Positions 16,309 through 25,069 of a stretch of 64,000 nt of DNA are shown piece after piece. Origin of the DNA: Lachnospiraceae bacterium (lineage in GTDB: Bacteria > Bacillota > Clostridia > Lachnospirales > Lachnospiraceae); assembly GCA_016281555.1 (NCBI GenBank), contig JAEEIV010000054.1:21668-85667 (forward strand). The letters are read 5' to 3'. Under the pieces are notes generated by a model. The model made no database searches. It was not told where the DNA came from and was given only the letters and a program-made list of their open reading frames with translations. A program made the position numbers and the translations under genes. How positions within the stretch are numbered: the first letter of the stretch is position 1; the number at the start of each line of letters is the position of its first letter.

Positions 16309-17511
16309 GTGAAAGGGCTCTTTTTAAGAGACGGTTTCCTTTTCGGGCGCGGGTTCCTGCCCGCGCTCGTTCTCGCTGCGCTGACCGGCCTTCTCTGCTT
16401 TCTGGCCGGCTACTCAGTCTCGAAAAGCGCCTCCTCGGAGACGGCGCCGGTTTCGGTCGCGCTCGTCAATGAAGACGACAGCATGACCGGGCTCATTGCC
16501 GTCAACGCCGTCAAGGAAGCGCCTTTCATCAAAGGACTGCTGGAGTTCGTCGACTGCGACTTGGAAACCGCAAAAGAAGCCCTGCAAAGAGGCCGCCTCG
16601 AAGCCGTGATCCACCTGCCGAAAGGCTACATTCAGAACATTTCCCACGGGATCCCCGGAAAAGGATACATCTATCTGTCCGGCAGCGCGGCCACCTCGGG
16701 CGAGATCATCCGCTCCATTGCTTCGTTCGGAGAGCTGATGCTCGTCGCCGGGCAGCAGGGCGTGTTCGTCGGAGAGGATCTGGTCCTCGCGCATGGTCTC
16801 AGCGAAGCCGTTCATGAAGACTATCTGACGAAGAGCAATTCCGCACTGTTGGAGCACGCGTTTTCGCTGTTTGACGGCGGCAGCATCGTGGAAGTAACGG
16901 ATTACGCCGGCAGCGGGCTTCCGCTCCTGCAAAGTTACGCCGTGCTGTGGCTCGCGTTTTTCCTGCTCATTACCGGGCTGTTCTTCGGTCCCCTGTATAC
17001 AACGGATCTCAAAAAAGGACTGCTCGTCCGGCTCTACAGCGGCGGGATCCGGCCCTTCGGTTTCCTTTCCGGAAAACTGTTCTACCCGTTCGTTTTCCGT
17101 CTTCTCGTGACGGTTCCCGTCCTCGTATTCCTGTTCTTCGTTTTCCCGCCTGCGATCCGCCCCGGCAATCTTTTGTTCGCACTGCTCGGGCTCATCATTG
17201 CCACGGTCTTCATCACTTCCGCTTCCGTGATCCTCTCGGAAAGGAAGGGCGCTCCGGCGCTCATTGCCGGCATCGCCGTGGTCTCGCTCCTGCTCTCGGG
17301 CGGGATCGTTCCGCGCGCGTTTCTTCCAGAAACCGTTACGAAGGTCGCGCGCTTTTTACCGGTCGGGGCCCTGTATCATTGCCTGTCGCCGCTCTTCGGC
17401 GGAACGACGGACGTTCCCGCGATCATCACCGGGGCCTTGGAAGCAGGGCTCCTGCTCTTCTTATCGCTGCTGTTTCTGAAGCAGTTTCCGGAAAGGGGTG
17501 AGACCGCATGA
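16309..17511 (+). CDS. ABC-2 type permease, first subunit
   Basis: A 400-residue membrane protein with the ABC-2 plan: one N-terminal membrane helix (about 13-35), a ~170-residue external domain, then five to six helices (about 205-395). It starts at a GTG (16309) behind AGGAGTAAGGA. The external domain opens with VSVALVNEDD, as in YhgE/ABC2_membrane_3 proteins. It overlaps the second permease by 4 bases; the two are likely to form a heterodimer with the ATPase. Confidence 0.82.
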   Translation: MKGLFLRDGFLFGRGFLPALVLAALTGLLCFLAGYSVSKSASSETAPVSVALVNEDDSMTGLIAVNAVKEAPFIKGLLEFVDCDLETAKEALQRGRLEAVIHLPKGYIQNISHGIPGKGYIYLSGSAATSGEIIRSIASFGELMLVAGQQGVFVGEDLVLAHGLSEAVHEDYLTKSNSALLEHAFSLFDGGSIVEVTDYAGSGLPLLQSYAVLWLAFFLLITGLFFGPLYTTDLKKGLLVRLYSGGIRPFGFLSGKLFYPFVFRLLVTVPVLVFLFFVFPPAIRPGNLLFALLGLIIATVFITSASVILSERKGAPALIAGIAVVSLLLSGGIVPRAFLPETVTKVARFLPVGALYHCLSPLFGGTTDVPAIITGALEAGLLLFLSLLFLKQFPERGETA

Positions 17512-18506
17512 AGACCTTCCTCTTTTCCGTCAAACACATGCTGAGGACTCCGTTGTTCTTCGTCCTGACTGCGCTCGTGCTTCTGCTCCCGCCGCTATTG
17601 TATGCGGTCGGGAATCATTCTTCCATCCCGAAGACGGTCTACGTGCTGGAAGATCCTGAAGATCCGGAAAGCCAGCGGATGGCTTCGTACCTTGACCATG
17701 AAGGATTCGAACCGGTTTCAGACGAAGCAACGCTTCGAAAAGGGCTCTGCGACGGAACGATCGATTCCGGGATCCTGATCCCGGCGGATTTCTCCGAACG
17801 CCTGGAATCACATGACGTCGAGGGCATTCTCAGGGTGCTCTTCACACCGACCACGCTGCTTCCGAACATCAAAAAAGAAGAGATCACTGCGGCTCTCTTC
17901 TCTGTTTATGCTCCTTATCTTACGGGAAAAAGCCTGGAAGGCACGGGGATCACGCTGGAAGAAGTCCTGGACGAATACCACCGCCGTATGGGCGACTCTG
18001 CCACGCTCGTTTTCACCTTTGACATCATTGAGGAAAGCGGCGCTCCTGTGCAGGAAGCCGAAACCGGAAGGCGGTTCTTCCTCGGCGCACTGTCTTTGCT
18101 CTTGTTCCTCGCGCTTTATTTCGCCGTGGCGTCTCCGCTCTTCGACCGTTTCCGGTCAATTTCGGAGCGGATCGGCAGGAAAGCCGCTTTCTTCTCGATC
18201 CTGCTTCCGGGCTCGCTTCTTAGGGCATTCGTGCTCGCCCTGGCCGCATTCTTCGCTTCGCTCTTTGCGGGACAGGTAACGCTTCTGCCGGGCATCCTGC
18301 TCTTCATCGCGCTCGTCACGGTCGTGCACTATCTCCTGCTCGCCCTGCCGGGCGGGAACTGGAAGGACATTGCCGTCCTGTTCTTCGCGGCATTCAGCCT
18401 CGTGCTCTGCCCGATTTTCCTGGATCTCTCGCTCTTCTATCACCCGCTCCGTGTGATCCGCTTCTTCGTACCGCCGTACTGGCTCTGGTTCTTCGCCGGG
18501 GTATAA
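17508..18506 (+). CDS. ABC-2 type permease, second subunit
   Basis: A 332-residue relative of the preceding permease with the same layout: an N-terminal helix, an external domain (KTVYVLEDPEDPESQ onwards), then C-terminal helices from about residue 195. It has fewer clear C-terminal helices than its partner. The start overlaps the upstream stop (ATGA), and a strong terminator follows its stop. Substrate and direction are not evident; export of a lipid, peptide or wall component is typical. Confidence 0.8.
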   Translation: MKTFLFSVKHMLRTPLFFVLTALVLLLPPLLYAVGNHSSIPKTVYVLEDPEDPESQRMASYLDHEGFEPVSDEATLRKGLCDGTIDSGILIPADFSERLESHDVEGILRVLFTPTTLLPNIKKEEITAALFSVYAPYLTGKSLEGTGITLEEVLDEYHRRMGDSATLVFTFDIIEESGAPVQEAETGRRFFLGALSLLLFLALYFAVASPLFDRFRSISERIGRKAAFFSILLPGSLLRAFVLALAAFFASLFAGQVTLLPGILLFIALVTVVHYLLLALPGGNWKDIAVLFFAAFSLVLCPIFLDLSLFYHPLRVIRFFVPPYWLWFFAGV

Positions 18507-18510
18507 TAAG

Positions 18511-18540
18511 AGCGCGGCCCTGCCGCGCCCTGTCTTTTTA
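18511..18540 (+). terminator. Rho-independent terminator of the ABC-2 operon
   Basis: GCGCGGC (18512-18518) pairs with GCCGCGC (18522-18528) over a 3-base loop, then TCTTTTTA. It also reaches the stop of convergent ispD, and may stop that transcript too, although the T-run on the minus side is weaker. Confidence 0.85.
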
Positions 18541-19272
18541 TCTCTTTTCTTCCGCTTCCCGCTTCAGCCTTCGTGCGGTCAGCACCGCTTCCGCCATCAT
18601 GAAGTCGAACTGCGTCGTGACCTTGAAGTTTTCCTCGCTCCCCGGAACGATATGCACTTTTACGTCCGTAAACCGCTCCACAGCCGAAGCATCGTCGGTC
18701 AGCCCGGACAATGCCGCCTCTTTTTCCGCCTTTTTGTAAGCTTCCCGGATGAGTTCCGTCCGGAACGCCTGCGGCGTCTGCACCGCATAGCAGGTCCTCC
18801 TGTCCGGCGTCGCCGTGACGGTCCCGCCTTCCGAAGCCAGTTTCACCGTATCCTTCGACGGAACGGCGGCAATGACCGCCCCGCATTTTTTCACGCCTTC
18901 GATCACATTGCATACGATCTCTTCCGTCAGCATGCAGCGTGCACTGTCGTGGATCAGGACGTACTCGCACGAAAGACCGGTTTCCAGCGCCTCCAATCCC
19001 TTCATAGAGGAATCGTACCGCTCTTTCCCGCCGGCAATGACCTCGACTTCCGGCAGTCCCGCGTCGTCAAGGATCCGTTTCGCTTCGCCGATCGAGTTTT
19101 CTCCCGTTACGACGATCAGCCGGTCGACGTGCGGAAGCAGGGCGTCGACGCTGTAAAGAAACATCGGCGTCTCATCCACGGGAAGAAACTGCTTCGGCGT
19201 GTCGCCGCCGAACCTCGTTCCCTTTCCCGCCGCCAGAAGGAGCGCTCCGATTTTTGCTTTTTTTCCGCTCAT
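18538..19272 (-). CDS. ispD: 2-C-methyl-D-erythritol 4-phosphate cytidylyltransferase
   Basis: A 244-residue nucleotidyltransferase of the MEP isoprenoid pathway, joining CTP and methylerythritol phosphate. The N terminus has LLLAAGKGTRFGGDTPKQFL, the CTP-binding loop, followed by YVLIHDSARCML, AVPSKDTVKLA and TPQAFRTELI. The ATG at 19272 is preferred (AGGTG 9 bases upstream); a GTG at 19284 would add four residues. It closes the long leftward secA-to-ispD run. A TarI-like CDP-ribitol function is possible in this family, but no teichoic acid gene is close. Confidence 0.88.
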   Translation of the reverse strand: MSGKKAKIGALLLAAGKGTRFGGDTPKQFLPVDETPMFLYSVDALLPHVDRLIVVTGENSIGEAKRILDDAGLPEVEVIAGGKERYDSSMKGLEALETGLSCEYVLIHDSARCMLTEEIVCNVIEGVKKCGAVIAAVPSKDTVKLASEGGTVTATPDRRTCYAVQTPQAFRTELIREAYKKAEKEAALSGLTDDASAVERFTDVKVHIVPGSEENFKVTTQFDFMMAEAVLTARRLKREAEEKR

Positions 19273-19285
19273 TGCCAAACGCACC

Positions 19286-19795
19286 TCATCCTACGGTGAA
19301 GCCGAACAGCCCCGGGACGAAATAGGCCAGGGTATCCATGATGGCCGTCGCCATCAAGAGCCCCAGAAAGATCGCCAGCGAGGCTTTTTTAATGTCAAAC
19401 TCATAGAGCGCGGCGATGAGCGAACCCATCCATGCGCCGGTGCCCGGGATCGGAATGCCGACGAACAACAGCAGAAACACGAAAAATCCGCGTTCCTTTC
19501 CCTTGGACTTTTTTTCCGCCCTGCGTTCCAGCCATTCCACGAATCTCACGCAAATGCGCTTCGCTTTCATGAATGCGAAGATTTTTTTGATGAACAGGAG
19601 GATGAACGGGATCGGAATGATGTTTCCGATGATCGAGAACAGATTGCCCTGCCAGAGCGGCAGGTTCAAAAGGCGCGCGACGATGATGCCGCCCCGGAGT
19701 TCCACGAGCGGAACCATCGAAACGAGCGACACGAAGATCTGTCTCGGGAGCCAGGTGCCGAGCCCGGCCTCATACCATTGTACCAACGCTTCCAT
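19286..19795 (-). CDS. COG2426 / small multidrug export-like membrane protein
   Basis: A 169-residue membrane protein of the family annotated as small multidrug export protein (COG2426, PF06695). It shows the conserved VPLVELRGGIIVARLL, GNIIPIPFILL and GIPIPGTGAWMGSL segments and four or five membrane helices. The drug-export label is poorly supported for the family; its resemblance to the SNARE-associated/DedA group suggests lipid handling. The GGAG before the ATG is clear. It lies between tsaD and ispD in the same run. Confidence 0.82.
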   Translation of the reverse strand: MEALVQWYEAGLGTWLPRQIFVSLVSMVPLVELRGGIIVARLLNLPLWQGNLFSIIGNIIPIPFILLFIKKIFAFMKAKRICVRFVEWLERRAEKKSKGKERGFFVFLLLFVGIPIPGTGAWMGSLIAALYEFDIKKASLAIFLGLLMATAIMDTLAYFVPGLFGFTVG

Positions 19796-19834
19796 ATATT
19801 TCTCCGTACTGCGCGGCCCGCCGCGCCGTCAATG

Positions 19835-20854
19835 CTATCTCTCTCCGAGTTTCAACCCGGGCACGGCGTTTAAGTCCCAGCCGGACTTCGCGCCTTTCAG
19901 GTATTCGTAATACGCGGCCGCGCCGATCATGGCCGCATTGTCGGTGCAGAGCACCGGAGACGGCGCGTAGAACGAGACGCCGCACCGTTCACACATCGCT
20001 TTCAGGCTTTCCCGAAGCGCCGAATTCGATGCCACACCGCCCGCGACGGCAAGTTTCCGGTAACCGCTCTCCTTTAGGAACGCTTCCGTCCTTTCGGTCA
20101 GGACGTCCACCACGGCCTTCTGGAAGGAAGCCGCGAGATCCGCTTCGTTCACGGTCTCTCCGGTCATTTCCGCGTGGTTCAGATAGTTCAGCACCGCGCT
20201 TTTCAGCCCGGAAAAGCTGAAATCGTATGCCGCGCCGCCCACCTTCGCCTTCGGGAAGACGATCGCGTCCGGATTTCCTTCTTTCGCCTTCCTGTCCACC
20301 TTCGGACCGCCGGGATAGCCTAATCCGATCGCCCGCGCGACCTTATCGAACGCCTCTCCCGCCGCGTCGTCCCTGGTCTTTCCGATGATCCGGAAAACGC
20401 CGTAATCCGTGACTTCCACGAGATGCGTGTGCCCGCCGGAAACGACGAGCGACGCAAACGGCGGCTCGAGGTCCTTGTGCTCGATGAAATTCGCTGCGAC
20501 GTGCCCTTCGATGTGATGCACGCCGACGAGCGGTTTCTTCGCCGCATAGGCGAGTCCCTTCGCCATCGAAACGCCGACGAGCAATGCCCCGACGAGCCCG
20601 GGACCGTAGGTCACCGCGACCGCGTCGATCTCCTCCATCGTGACGTTTGCGGCCTTCAGGGCCTCTTTCACGACCGGCACGATCTTCTCGACGTGCTTTC
20701 TCGAGGCGATCTCCGGCACGACGCCGCCGTACAGCGTATGCAGCGCGATCTGCGAAGAGATCACGTTCGAAAGGACGGTCCGGCCGTTTCTTACGACCGC
20801 GGCCGCCGTCTCGTCGCAGGAACTCTCAATTGCAAGGATCGTGATGTCTTTCAT
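19835..20854 (-). CDS. tsaD: tRNA threonylcarbamoyladenosine biosynthesis protein TsaD
   Basis: A 339-residue Kae1/TsaD protein that transfers the threonylcarbamoyl group to A37 of ANN-decoding tRNAs. Motifs: [15 protein letters not shown] at the N terminus, the metal-binding HHIEGH (about 108-113), SGGHTHL and [12 protein letters not shown], and the nucleotide contacts [11 protein letters not shown] and CTDNAAMIG. Its start overlaps the rnz stop by 4 bases. tsaB and tsaE lie in the same operon, so all three subunits of the bacterial TsaBDE complex are together. Confidence 0.96.
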   Translation of the reverse strand: MKDITILAIESSCDETAAAVVRNGRTVLSNVISSQIALHTLYGGVVPEIASRKHVEKIVPVVKEALKAANVTMEEIDAVAVTYGPGLVGALLVGVSMAKGLAYAAKKPLVGVHHIEGHVAANFIEHKDLEPPFASLVVSGGHTHLVEVTDYGVFRIIGKTRDDAAGEAFDKVARAIGLGYPGGPKVDRKAKEGNPDAIVFPKAKVGGAAYDFSFSGLKSAVLNYLNHAEMTGETVNEADLAASFQKAVVDVLTERTEAFLKESGYRKLAVAGGVASNSALRESLKAMCERCGVSFYAPSPVLCTDNAAMIGAAAYYEYLKGAKSGWDLNAVPGLKLGER

Positions 20855-21786
20855 GCTTCGACTTCCGGCGCCTCCGGCGTCTCCTCAAATCTCAAAGTGG
20901 TGCTTTGCCCGTCCTTCGGCACGAGCGCCGCCGGGAAGATCTCCTTCAGCGACTCCTCGTATTCCTTCGGATGATTCATTGCCGGGCTGAAATGCGTGAG
21001 CCAGAGTTCCTTCACGCCGGCCTCCTTCGCGAGCCGGCAGGCATCCTGCATCAGCATGTGCTTCTTTTCCTGAAGGGCTCCGTCCTTTTCTTCCTCGCCG
21101 TACATGCCCTCGGCAATGAAGAGATCGGCCCCCGCCGCTTCTTCTGCGATCCTCGGGATCGGCCGGGTGTCGGTCACGTACGTCAGTTTCAGTCCTTTCC
21201 GCGGCGGTCCCATGACCAGATCGGGCGTATAGATCCGTCCGTCTTCACAAACGGTCTCCCCGTGCTGCAGGCGGTTCCAGAGTTTGATCGGGATCTCCGC
21301 CTCCTTCGCCCTTTCCGGGTCGAACGCCGGGAGCCGGTCCACCGTGACCGTATAGCCGTAGCAGGGGACCTTGTGATCCACCTTGAACGCGCGGATCTTA
21401 TATCCGCCGAATTCATACTCGAAGCTGTCTCCGGTGAATTCGACGAATTTAATGGAAAACGGGAGTTCCGGCGCGACGACGCGAAGCATCGATACCACGC
21501 GCTCCAGCCCCTTCGGGCCGACGAGCGTGAGGGGTTCGGTCCGGTCCGCATTGCCCATCGTAAGCAAGAGACCGGGCAGACCGCTGATATGATCGCCGTG
21601 GTAATGCGTGAAGCAGATGACGTCGATCGGATTCGGCGAATACCCGCTTTTCCTGAGCGCCATCTGCGTGCCTTCGCCGCAGTCGATGACGAGCGCGGAG
21701 CCGTTCAGCCTGCAATATAAGGAAGTCAGATAGCGGTAAGGAAGCGGCATCATGCCGCCCGTCCCGAGTAAACAAAGATCTAACAT
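20851..21786 (-). CDS. rnz: Ribonuclease Z
   Basis: A 311-residue metallo-beta-lactamase-fold tRNA 3' endonuclease. The zinc motif HYHGDH is at 61-66; [14 protein letters not shown] and LTHFSP (with the C-terminal His) follow the RNase Z order. It matures tRNA 3' ends, which fits its placement next to the t6A genes. It overlaps rimI by 7 bases and tsaD by 4. Confidence 0.92.
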   Translation of the reverse strand: MLDLCLLGTGGMMPLPYRYLTSLYCRLNGSALVIDCGEGTQMALRKSGYSPNPIDVICFTHYHGDHISGLPGLLLTMGNADRTEPLTLVGPKGLERVVSMLRVVAPELPFSIKFVEFTGDSFEYEFGGYKIRAFKVDHKVPCYGYTVTVDRLPAFDPERAKEAEIPIKLWNRLQHGETVCEDGRIYTPDLVMGPPRKGLKLTYVTDTRPIPRIAEEAAGADLFIAEGMYGEEEKDGALQEKKHMLMQDACRLAKEAGVKELWLTHFSPAMNHPKEYEESLKEIFPAALVPKDGQSTTLRFEETPEAPEVEA

Positions 21787-22232
21787 ACCAATCTCCGTTC
21801 GTATTTCATGAGGAGCGCATTCTCCCTCGGTGATTCATAATAATCCGGCCGGAGTCCGACGACCCGGAAGCCGATCCGTTCGTACAGCGTCCTCGCGGGC
21901 AGGTTCGAGACCCGGACTTCGAGAAAAAGATACCGGATCTTTTCCTCTTCCGCATAGTCGAGGACGGTCTGCATGAGTTTCAGGGCAATGCCCTGCCGCC
22001 TGAATTCCGGAAGCACCGCGAGCGTCGCAACGTCTCCTTCGTCCATGCATTTCATGATGCCGACGTATCCCGCCGGACCGGAGACCGTCTCTGCGACGAA
22101 AAAACGGTAGTTTTCGAGGCCGAAGCATTTTTCGACTTCTTCCTCGCTCCACGGCGAAGAAAAGCATTGACGCTCGATTTCAGCGATCACAGGGACGTCT
22201 TCTGCGGTCATCGGCCGGATCGTGTATTCCAT
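21780..22232 (-). CDS. rimI: Ribosomal protein S18-alanine N-acetyltransferase
   Basis: A 150-residue GNAT acetyltransferase. It has the IERQCFSSPWSEEEV substrate region, the acetyl-CoA loop EFRRQGIALKLM, and the C-terminal VRVSNLPARTLYERIGF, all typical of RimI. It sits between tsaB and rnz, the usual clostridial arrangement (tsaE-tsaB-rimI-tsaD) with rnz inserted. Confidence 0.9.
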   Translation of the reverse strand: MEYTIRPMTAEDVPVIAEIERQCFSSPWSEEEVEKCFGLENYRFFVAETVSGPAGYVGIMKCMDEGDVATLAVLPEFRRQGIALKLMQTVLDYAEEEKIRYLFLEVRVSNLPARTLYERIGFRVVGLRPDYYESPRENALLMKYERRLVC

Positions 22233-22235
22233 GGC

Positions 22236-23000
22236 TCACTCCCCGATCTTCCGGTTCACGGGTTCGATGGACTCCGTCTCCGCCGGACGGATGGAAAGCC
22301 CTTCCTCGAGCCGCTCCCGTTCCGCCTGCGACATCCGAAGATATACCGGAGAAAACGCTTCCGGCGGCACCGCTTTTCCTTCCCGGAACAGCTTCATGCC
22401 GAGGGACGCGACGCTCCCCGCTTTCTGGAACCGCACCGCGGGACCGGCAATGACCGCCCCGGGCAGCAGCGCTTTCACCGCTTCTTCATGCACGCTCAGC
22501 CCATCGCCGAGGAAAAACGCCTCCCGGCCCGTTTCTTCGCTGCATTTCCGGACTTCGCGGACGTATTCCGTGAGCGGCAGTGCGACCGCCTTCATGAGCA
22601 CCCGGAATTCTTCGCCGTAAAACCCGTAGATCCCGCCGTACACTTCGTTTCTCCGCGCATCCATGATGGGACAGAGAAGTTTGTCGGACGCCGGGAATCC
22701 GTAGGCCATTGCATCCAATGTCGGGACCGGAACGATCGGCTTATCCGCGCCGAAGGCAAGGCCCTTCACAAGCGAGGCGCCGATCCTGAGTCCCGTGAAA
22801 CTGCCCGGACCTTCCGACACGGCGATCGCGTCGACTTCGGAAACGTCCGTTCCCGCAATCGAGAACAGACTGTCGATCATCGGCAGCAGGGTCTCCGAAT
22901 GCGTTTTATGGAAATTGACCGTGAACTCCCCGATGAGGCCCTGTTCCGAGACGAGGGCGGCGGATGCGGTGAGCGACGCGCTTTCAATTCCGAGGATCAT
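22236..23000 (-). CDS. tsaB: tRNA threonylcarbamoyladenosine biosynthesis protein TsaB
   Basis: A 254-residue ASKHA-fold partner of TsaD. It begins MILGIESASLTASAAL and has HSETLLPMIDSLF and AVSEGPGSFTGLRIG, diagnostic for TsaB. It starts at 23000 (GAGG and GGGAAG just upstream), overlapping the tsaE end by 17 bases; longer in-frame readings lie inside tsaE and are basic and implausible. Confidence 0.93.
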   Translation of the reverse strand: MILGIESASLTASAALVSEQGLIGEFTVNFHKTHSETLLPMIDSLFSIAGTDVSEVDAIAVSEGPGSFTGLRIGASLVKGLAFGADKPIVPVPTLDAMAYGFPASDKLLCPIMDARRNEVYGGIYGFYGEEFRVLMKAVALPLTEYVREVRKCSEETGREAFFLGDGLSVHEEAVKALLPGAVIAGPAVRFQKAGSVASLGMKLFREGKAVPPEAFSPVYLRMSQAERERLEEGLSIRPAETESIEPVNRKIGE

Positions 23001-23460
23001 CAGCTTCCCGTCCTCCTTCGCCGTATTCTTCCGGCGTTTCCACCGTGATCTTCCGGTAGTCCGCGCCCTTTTCAAAATCCTTTTCGATCCGGATCATGAT
23101 GCGGTCCTTCGGAAGAAATTCCTCCGCTTTTTCGGCCCATTCGACAAGCGTGACGCCTTCTCCGTACACGTATTCCTCGAAACCGATCTCAAAAAGTTCA
23201 TCCGGGTCGTCGATCCGATATACGTCGAAATGGTACATCGGAAGCCGCCCGGATCCGTATTCCTGTATGATCGTGAACGTCGGGGAAACCACGTCTTCCG
23301 TGACGCCGAGTCCCGCGGCAAAGCCCTTGATGAAGACGGTCTTTCCGACGCCTAAATCTCCGTAGAACGCATACACCTCGCCCTGCTTCGCTGCATTGCC
23401 GAACGTCTTTCCGAGTTCAAACGTCTCTTCCGGCGAAAAAACCTCGTTCACCGTTTTCAT
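22984..23460 (-). CDS. tsaE: tRNA threonylcarbamoyladenosine biosynthesis ATPase TsaE
   Basis: A 158-residue P-loop ATPase that supports TsaBD turnover. It has GDLGVGKTVFIKGFA (Walker A), VVSPTFTIIQEY, and the LVEWAEKAEEFLP region expected in TsaE. The start overlaps the upstream gene stop (ATGA). Confidence 0.93.
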   Translation of the reverse strand: MKTVNEVFSPEETFELGKTFGNAAKQGEVYAFYGDLGVGKTVFIKGFAAGLGVTEDVVSPTFTIIQEYGSGRLPMYHFDVYRIDDPDELFEIGFEEYVYGEGVTLVEWAEKAEEFLPKDRIMIRIEKDFEKGADYRKITVETPEEYGEGGREADDPRN

Positions 23461-23954
23461 AACTCTTTAAACCCCTTTCTCCGTTCCTTCGGCAATACCC
23501 GGACGATGAGTTCGTCCACGCGGTCGGGATTGCAGTCGAACGCGCTCCGCGGAATGATGTTTCCGTGCGCCGAATCCACGTACAGGAAATAATACTTCCC
23601 GAATTTCGCCACTTTCCTCACGTTCTGCCACTGCAGGACGGACGGATCCAAGCCGTCCTGCCAGACCGCGATGCCTTCCTCGCTGAACTCGTAATACGTA
23701 TCGTTCGCGAAGACCGCGTTCTTGGCCTGCTGCGCCGCCTTGATGTAGAGCATGAGCGGCTGAAGGATGAAGTATACGCCGGCAATGAGAATGAGGAAAA
23801 TGCCCGACTTGTTTCCGTTCACCAGATAGTAGATGCCTCCCGCGACGGATGCGAGCCCGACGAGCGCGTAGATGATCCCCGTCGGCCGCACGTACATGTG
23901 ATAAAACAGGAAACTGAACAGTTCTTTTTTTGTAAGTCTTACCGTTGCCTTCAT
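23457..23954 (-). CDS. YcxB-like membrane protein
   Basis: A 165-residue protein with two membrane helices (about 30-70) and a C-terminal domain beginning FANDTYYEFSEEGIAVW that resembles the YcxB C-terminal (PH-like) domain. The function of the family is unknown. The ATG at 23954 overlaps the prfB stop. It is an uncommon insertion between prfB and tsaE. A more distant relative is encoded in the accessory island at 42339-43094. Confidence 0.7.
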   Translation of the reverse strand: MKATVRLTKKELFSFLFYHMYVRPTGIIYALVGLASVAGGIYYLVNGNKSGIFLILIAGVYFILQPLMLYIKAAQQAKNAVFANDTYYEFSEEGIAVWQDGLDPSVLQWQNVRKVAKFGKYYFLYVDSAHGNIIPRSAFDCNPDRVDELIVRVLPKERRKGFKEL

Positions 23955-25069
23955 TGCGGTTTCTTCTCCTGGTGGATCCACTTAAGATAGGCGTTCATGA
24001 AATAATCCAGCCCGCCGTCCATGACCTGCTGCAGATTCGAGGTTTCCGCGTCCGTTCGGAGGTCCTTCACCATCGTGTACGGCTGGAAGACGTAGGAGCG
24101 GATCTGGGAACCCCAGCCGTTCTCCATGACTTCGCCGCGGATGCCCGAAAGATAGGCCTCGTTCTCCGCTTTCTTCATGAGATATAATTTCGCTTTCAGC
24201 ATTTCCATGGCCTTGTCGAGGTTCTGGTAGTGCGAGCGCTCGTTCTGGCACGCCACGACGATGCCCGTCGGAAGGTGCGTGATCCGGACCGCGGAGGACG
24301 TCTTGTTGATGTGCTGTCCGCCCGCACCCGAGGCCCGGTAGACGTCGATCTTCAAGTCGTCGTCCTTGATGTCGATGTCGAGACTCTGCTCAATGACCGG
24401 CATCACGTCGCAGGACACAAAGGAGGTCATGCGCTTGCCGACCGCATTGAACGGCGAGATCCGGACCAGCCGGTGCACGCCGTGCTCGCTCTTCAAGTAC
24501 CCGTAAGCGTTCAGGCCGGTGATCTGGATCGTCACGGACTTGATGCCCGCTTCGTCGCCGTCAAGGTAGTCCAGCACTTCGATCGTATAGCCCTTCTTTT
24601 CCGCCCAGCGGGTGTACATCCGGTAGAGCATTCCGGCCCAGTCGCAGGACTCCGTCCCGCCCGCGCCGGCATTGAGCCTTAAGATCGCGTCGTTCTGGTC
24701 GAACTCGTCCGAAAGCAGCGTCGTCGTCCGGAGTTCATCGTAACGTTCCTTGAACTCATTGAACTCCGCCTTGATCTCTTCGAGCATCGACGCGTCGTCC
24801 GCCTCCTCGCCCATCTCAATCAAGGTCTGGATGTCCTCGTACTGCTGCTCGATCCCGTCGTATTCCTTCACGGTATCCTGCAGGTTCTTCAGCTTTTTCG
24901 TGATCTCCGCGGATTTCGCCGCGTCGTTCCAGAAATTCGGATCCTCCATGTACATCGAAAGCTCCGAGATCTGCTCTTTTTTCGCGTCGAGATCCAGGGC
25001 GCTCTTCAATTCCTCAAGCGGCGCCTTATACTGCGACAATGAATATTTGAATTGTTCAAACTCGATCAT
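23951..25069 (-). CDS. prfB: Peptide chain release factor 2
   Basis: A 372-residue class I release factor reading UGA and UAA. It has the SPF specificity motif (RISPFNAVGKRM), the catalytic GGQ (SGAGGQHINKTSSAVR) and the RF2-type C terminus. The ATG at 25069 overlaps the secA stop (ATGA). The early in-frame UGA and +1 frameshift that regulate RF2 in many bacteria are absent: the reading frame is continuous through LKSALDLDAKKEQ, the place where the shift usually occurs. Confidence 0.96.
   Translation of the reverse strand: MIEFEQFKYSLSQYKAPLEELKSALDLDAKKEQISELSMYMEDPNFWNDAAKSAEITKKLKNLQDTVKEYDGIEQQYEDIQTLIEMGEEADDASMLEEIKAEFNEFKERYDELRTTTLLSDEFDQNDAILRLNAGAGGTESCDWAGMLYRMYTRWAEKKGYTIEVLDYLDGDEAGIKSVTIQITGLNAYGYLKSEHGVHRLVRISPFNAVGKRMTSFVSCDVMPVIEQSLDIDIKDDDLKIDVYRASGAGGQHINKTSSAVRITHLPTGIVVACQNERSHYQNLDKAMEMLKAKLYLMKKAENEAYLSGIRGEVMENGWGSQIRSYVFQPYTMVKDLRTDAETSNLQQVMDGGLDYFMNAYLKWIHQEKKPQ

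Noticed and set aside
18502..18507. TATAAT at the end of the ABC-2 operon
   Set aside because: It overlaps a stop codon, lacks a -35 and is followed at once by a terminator.
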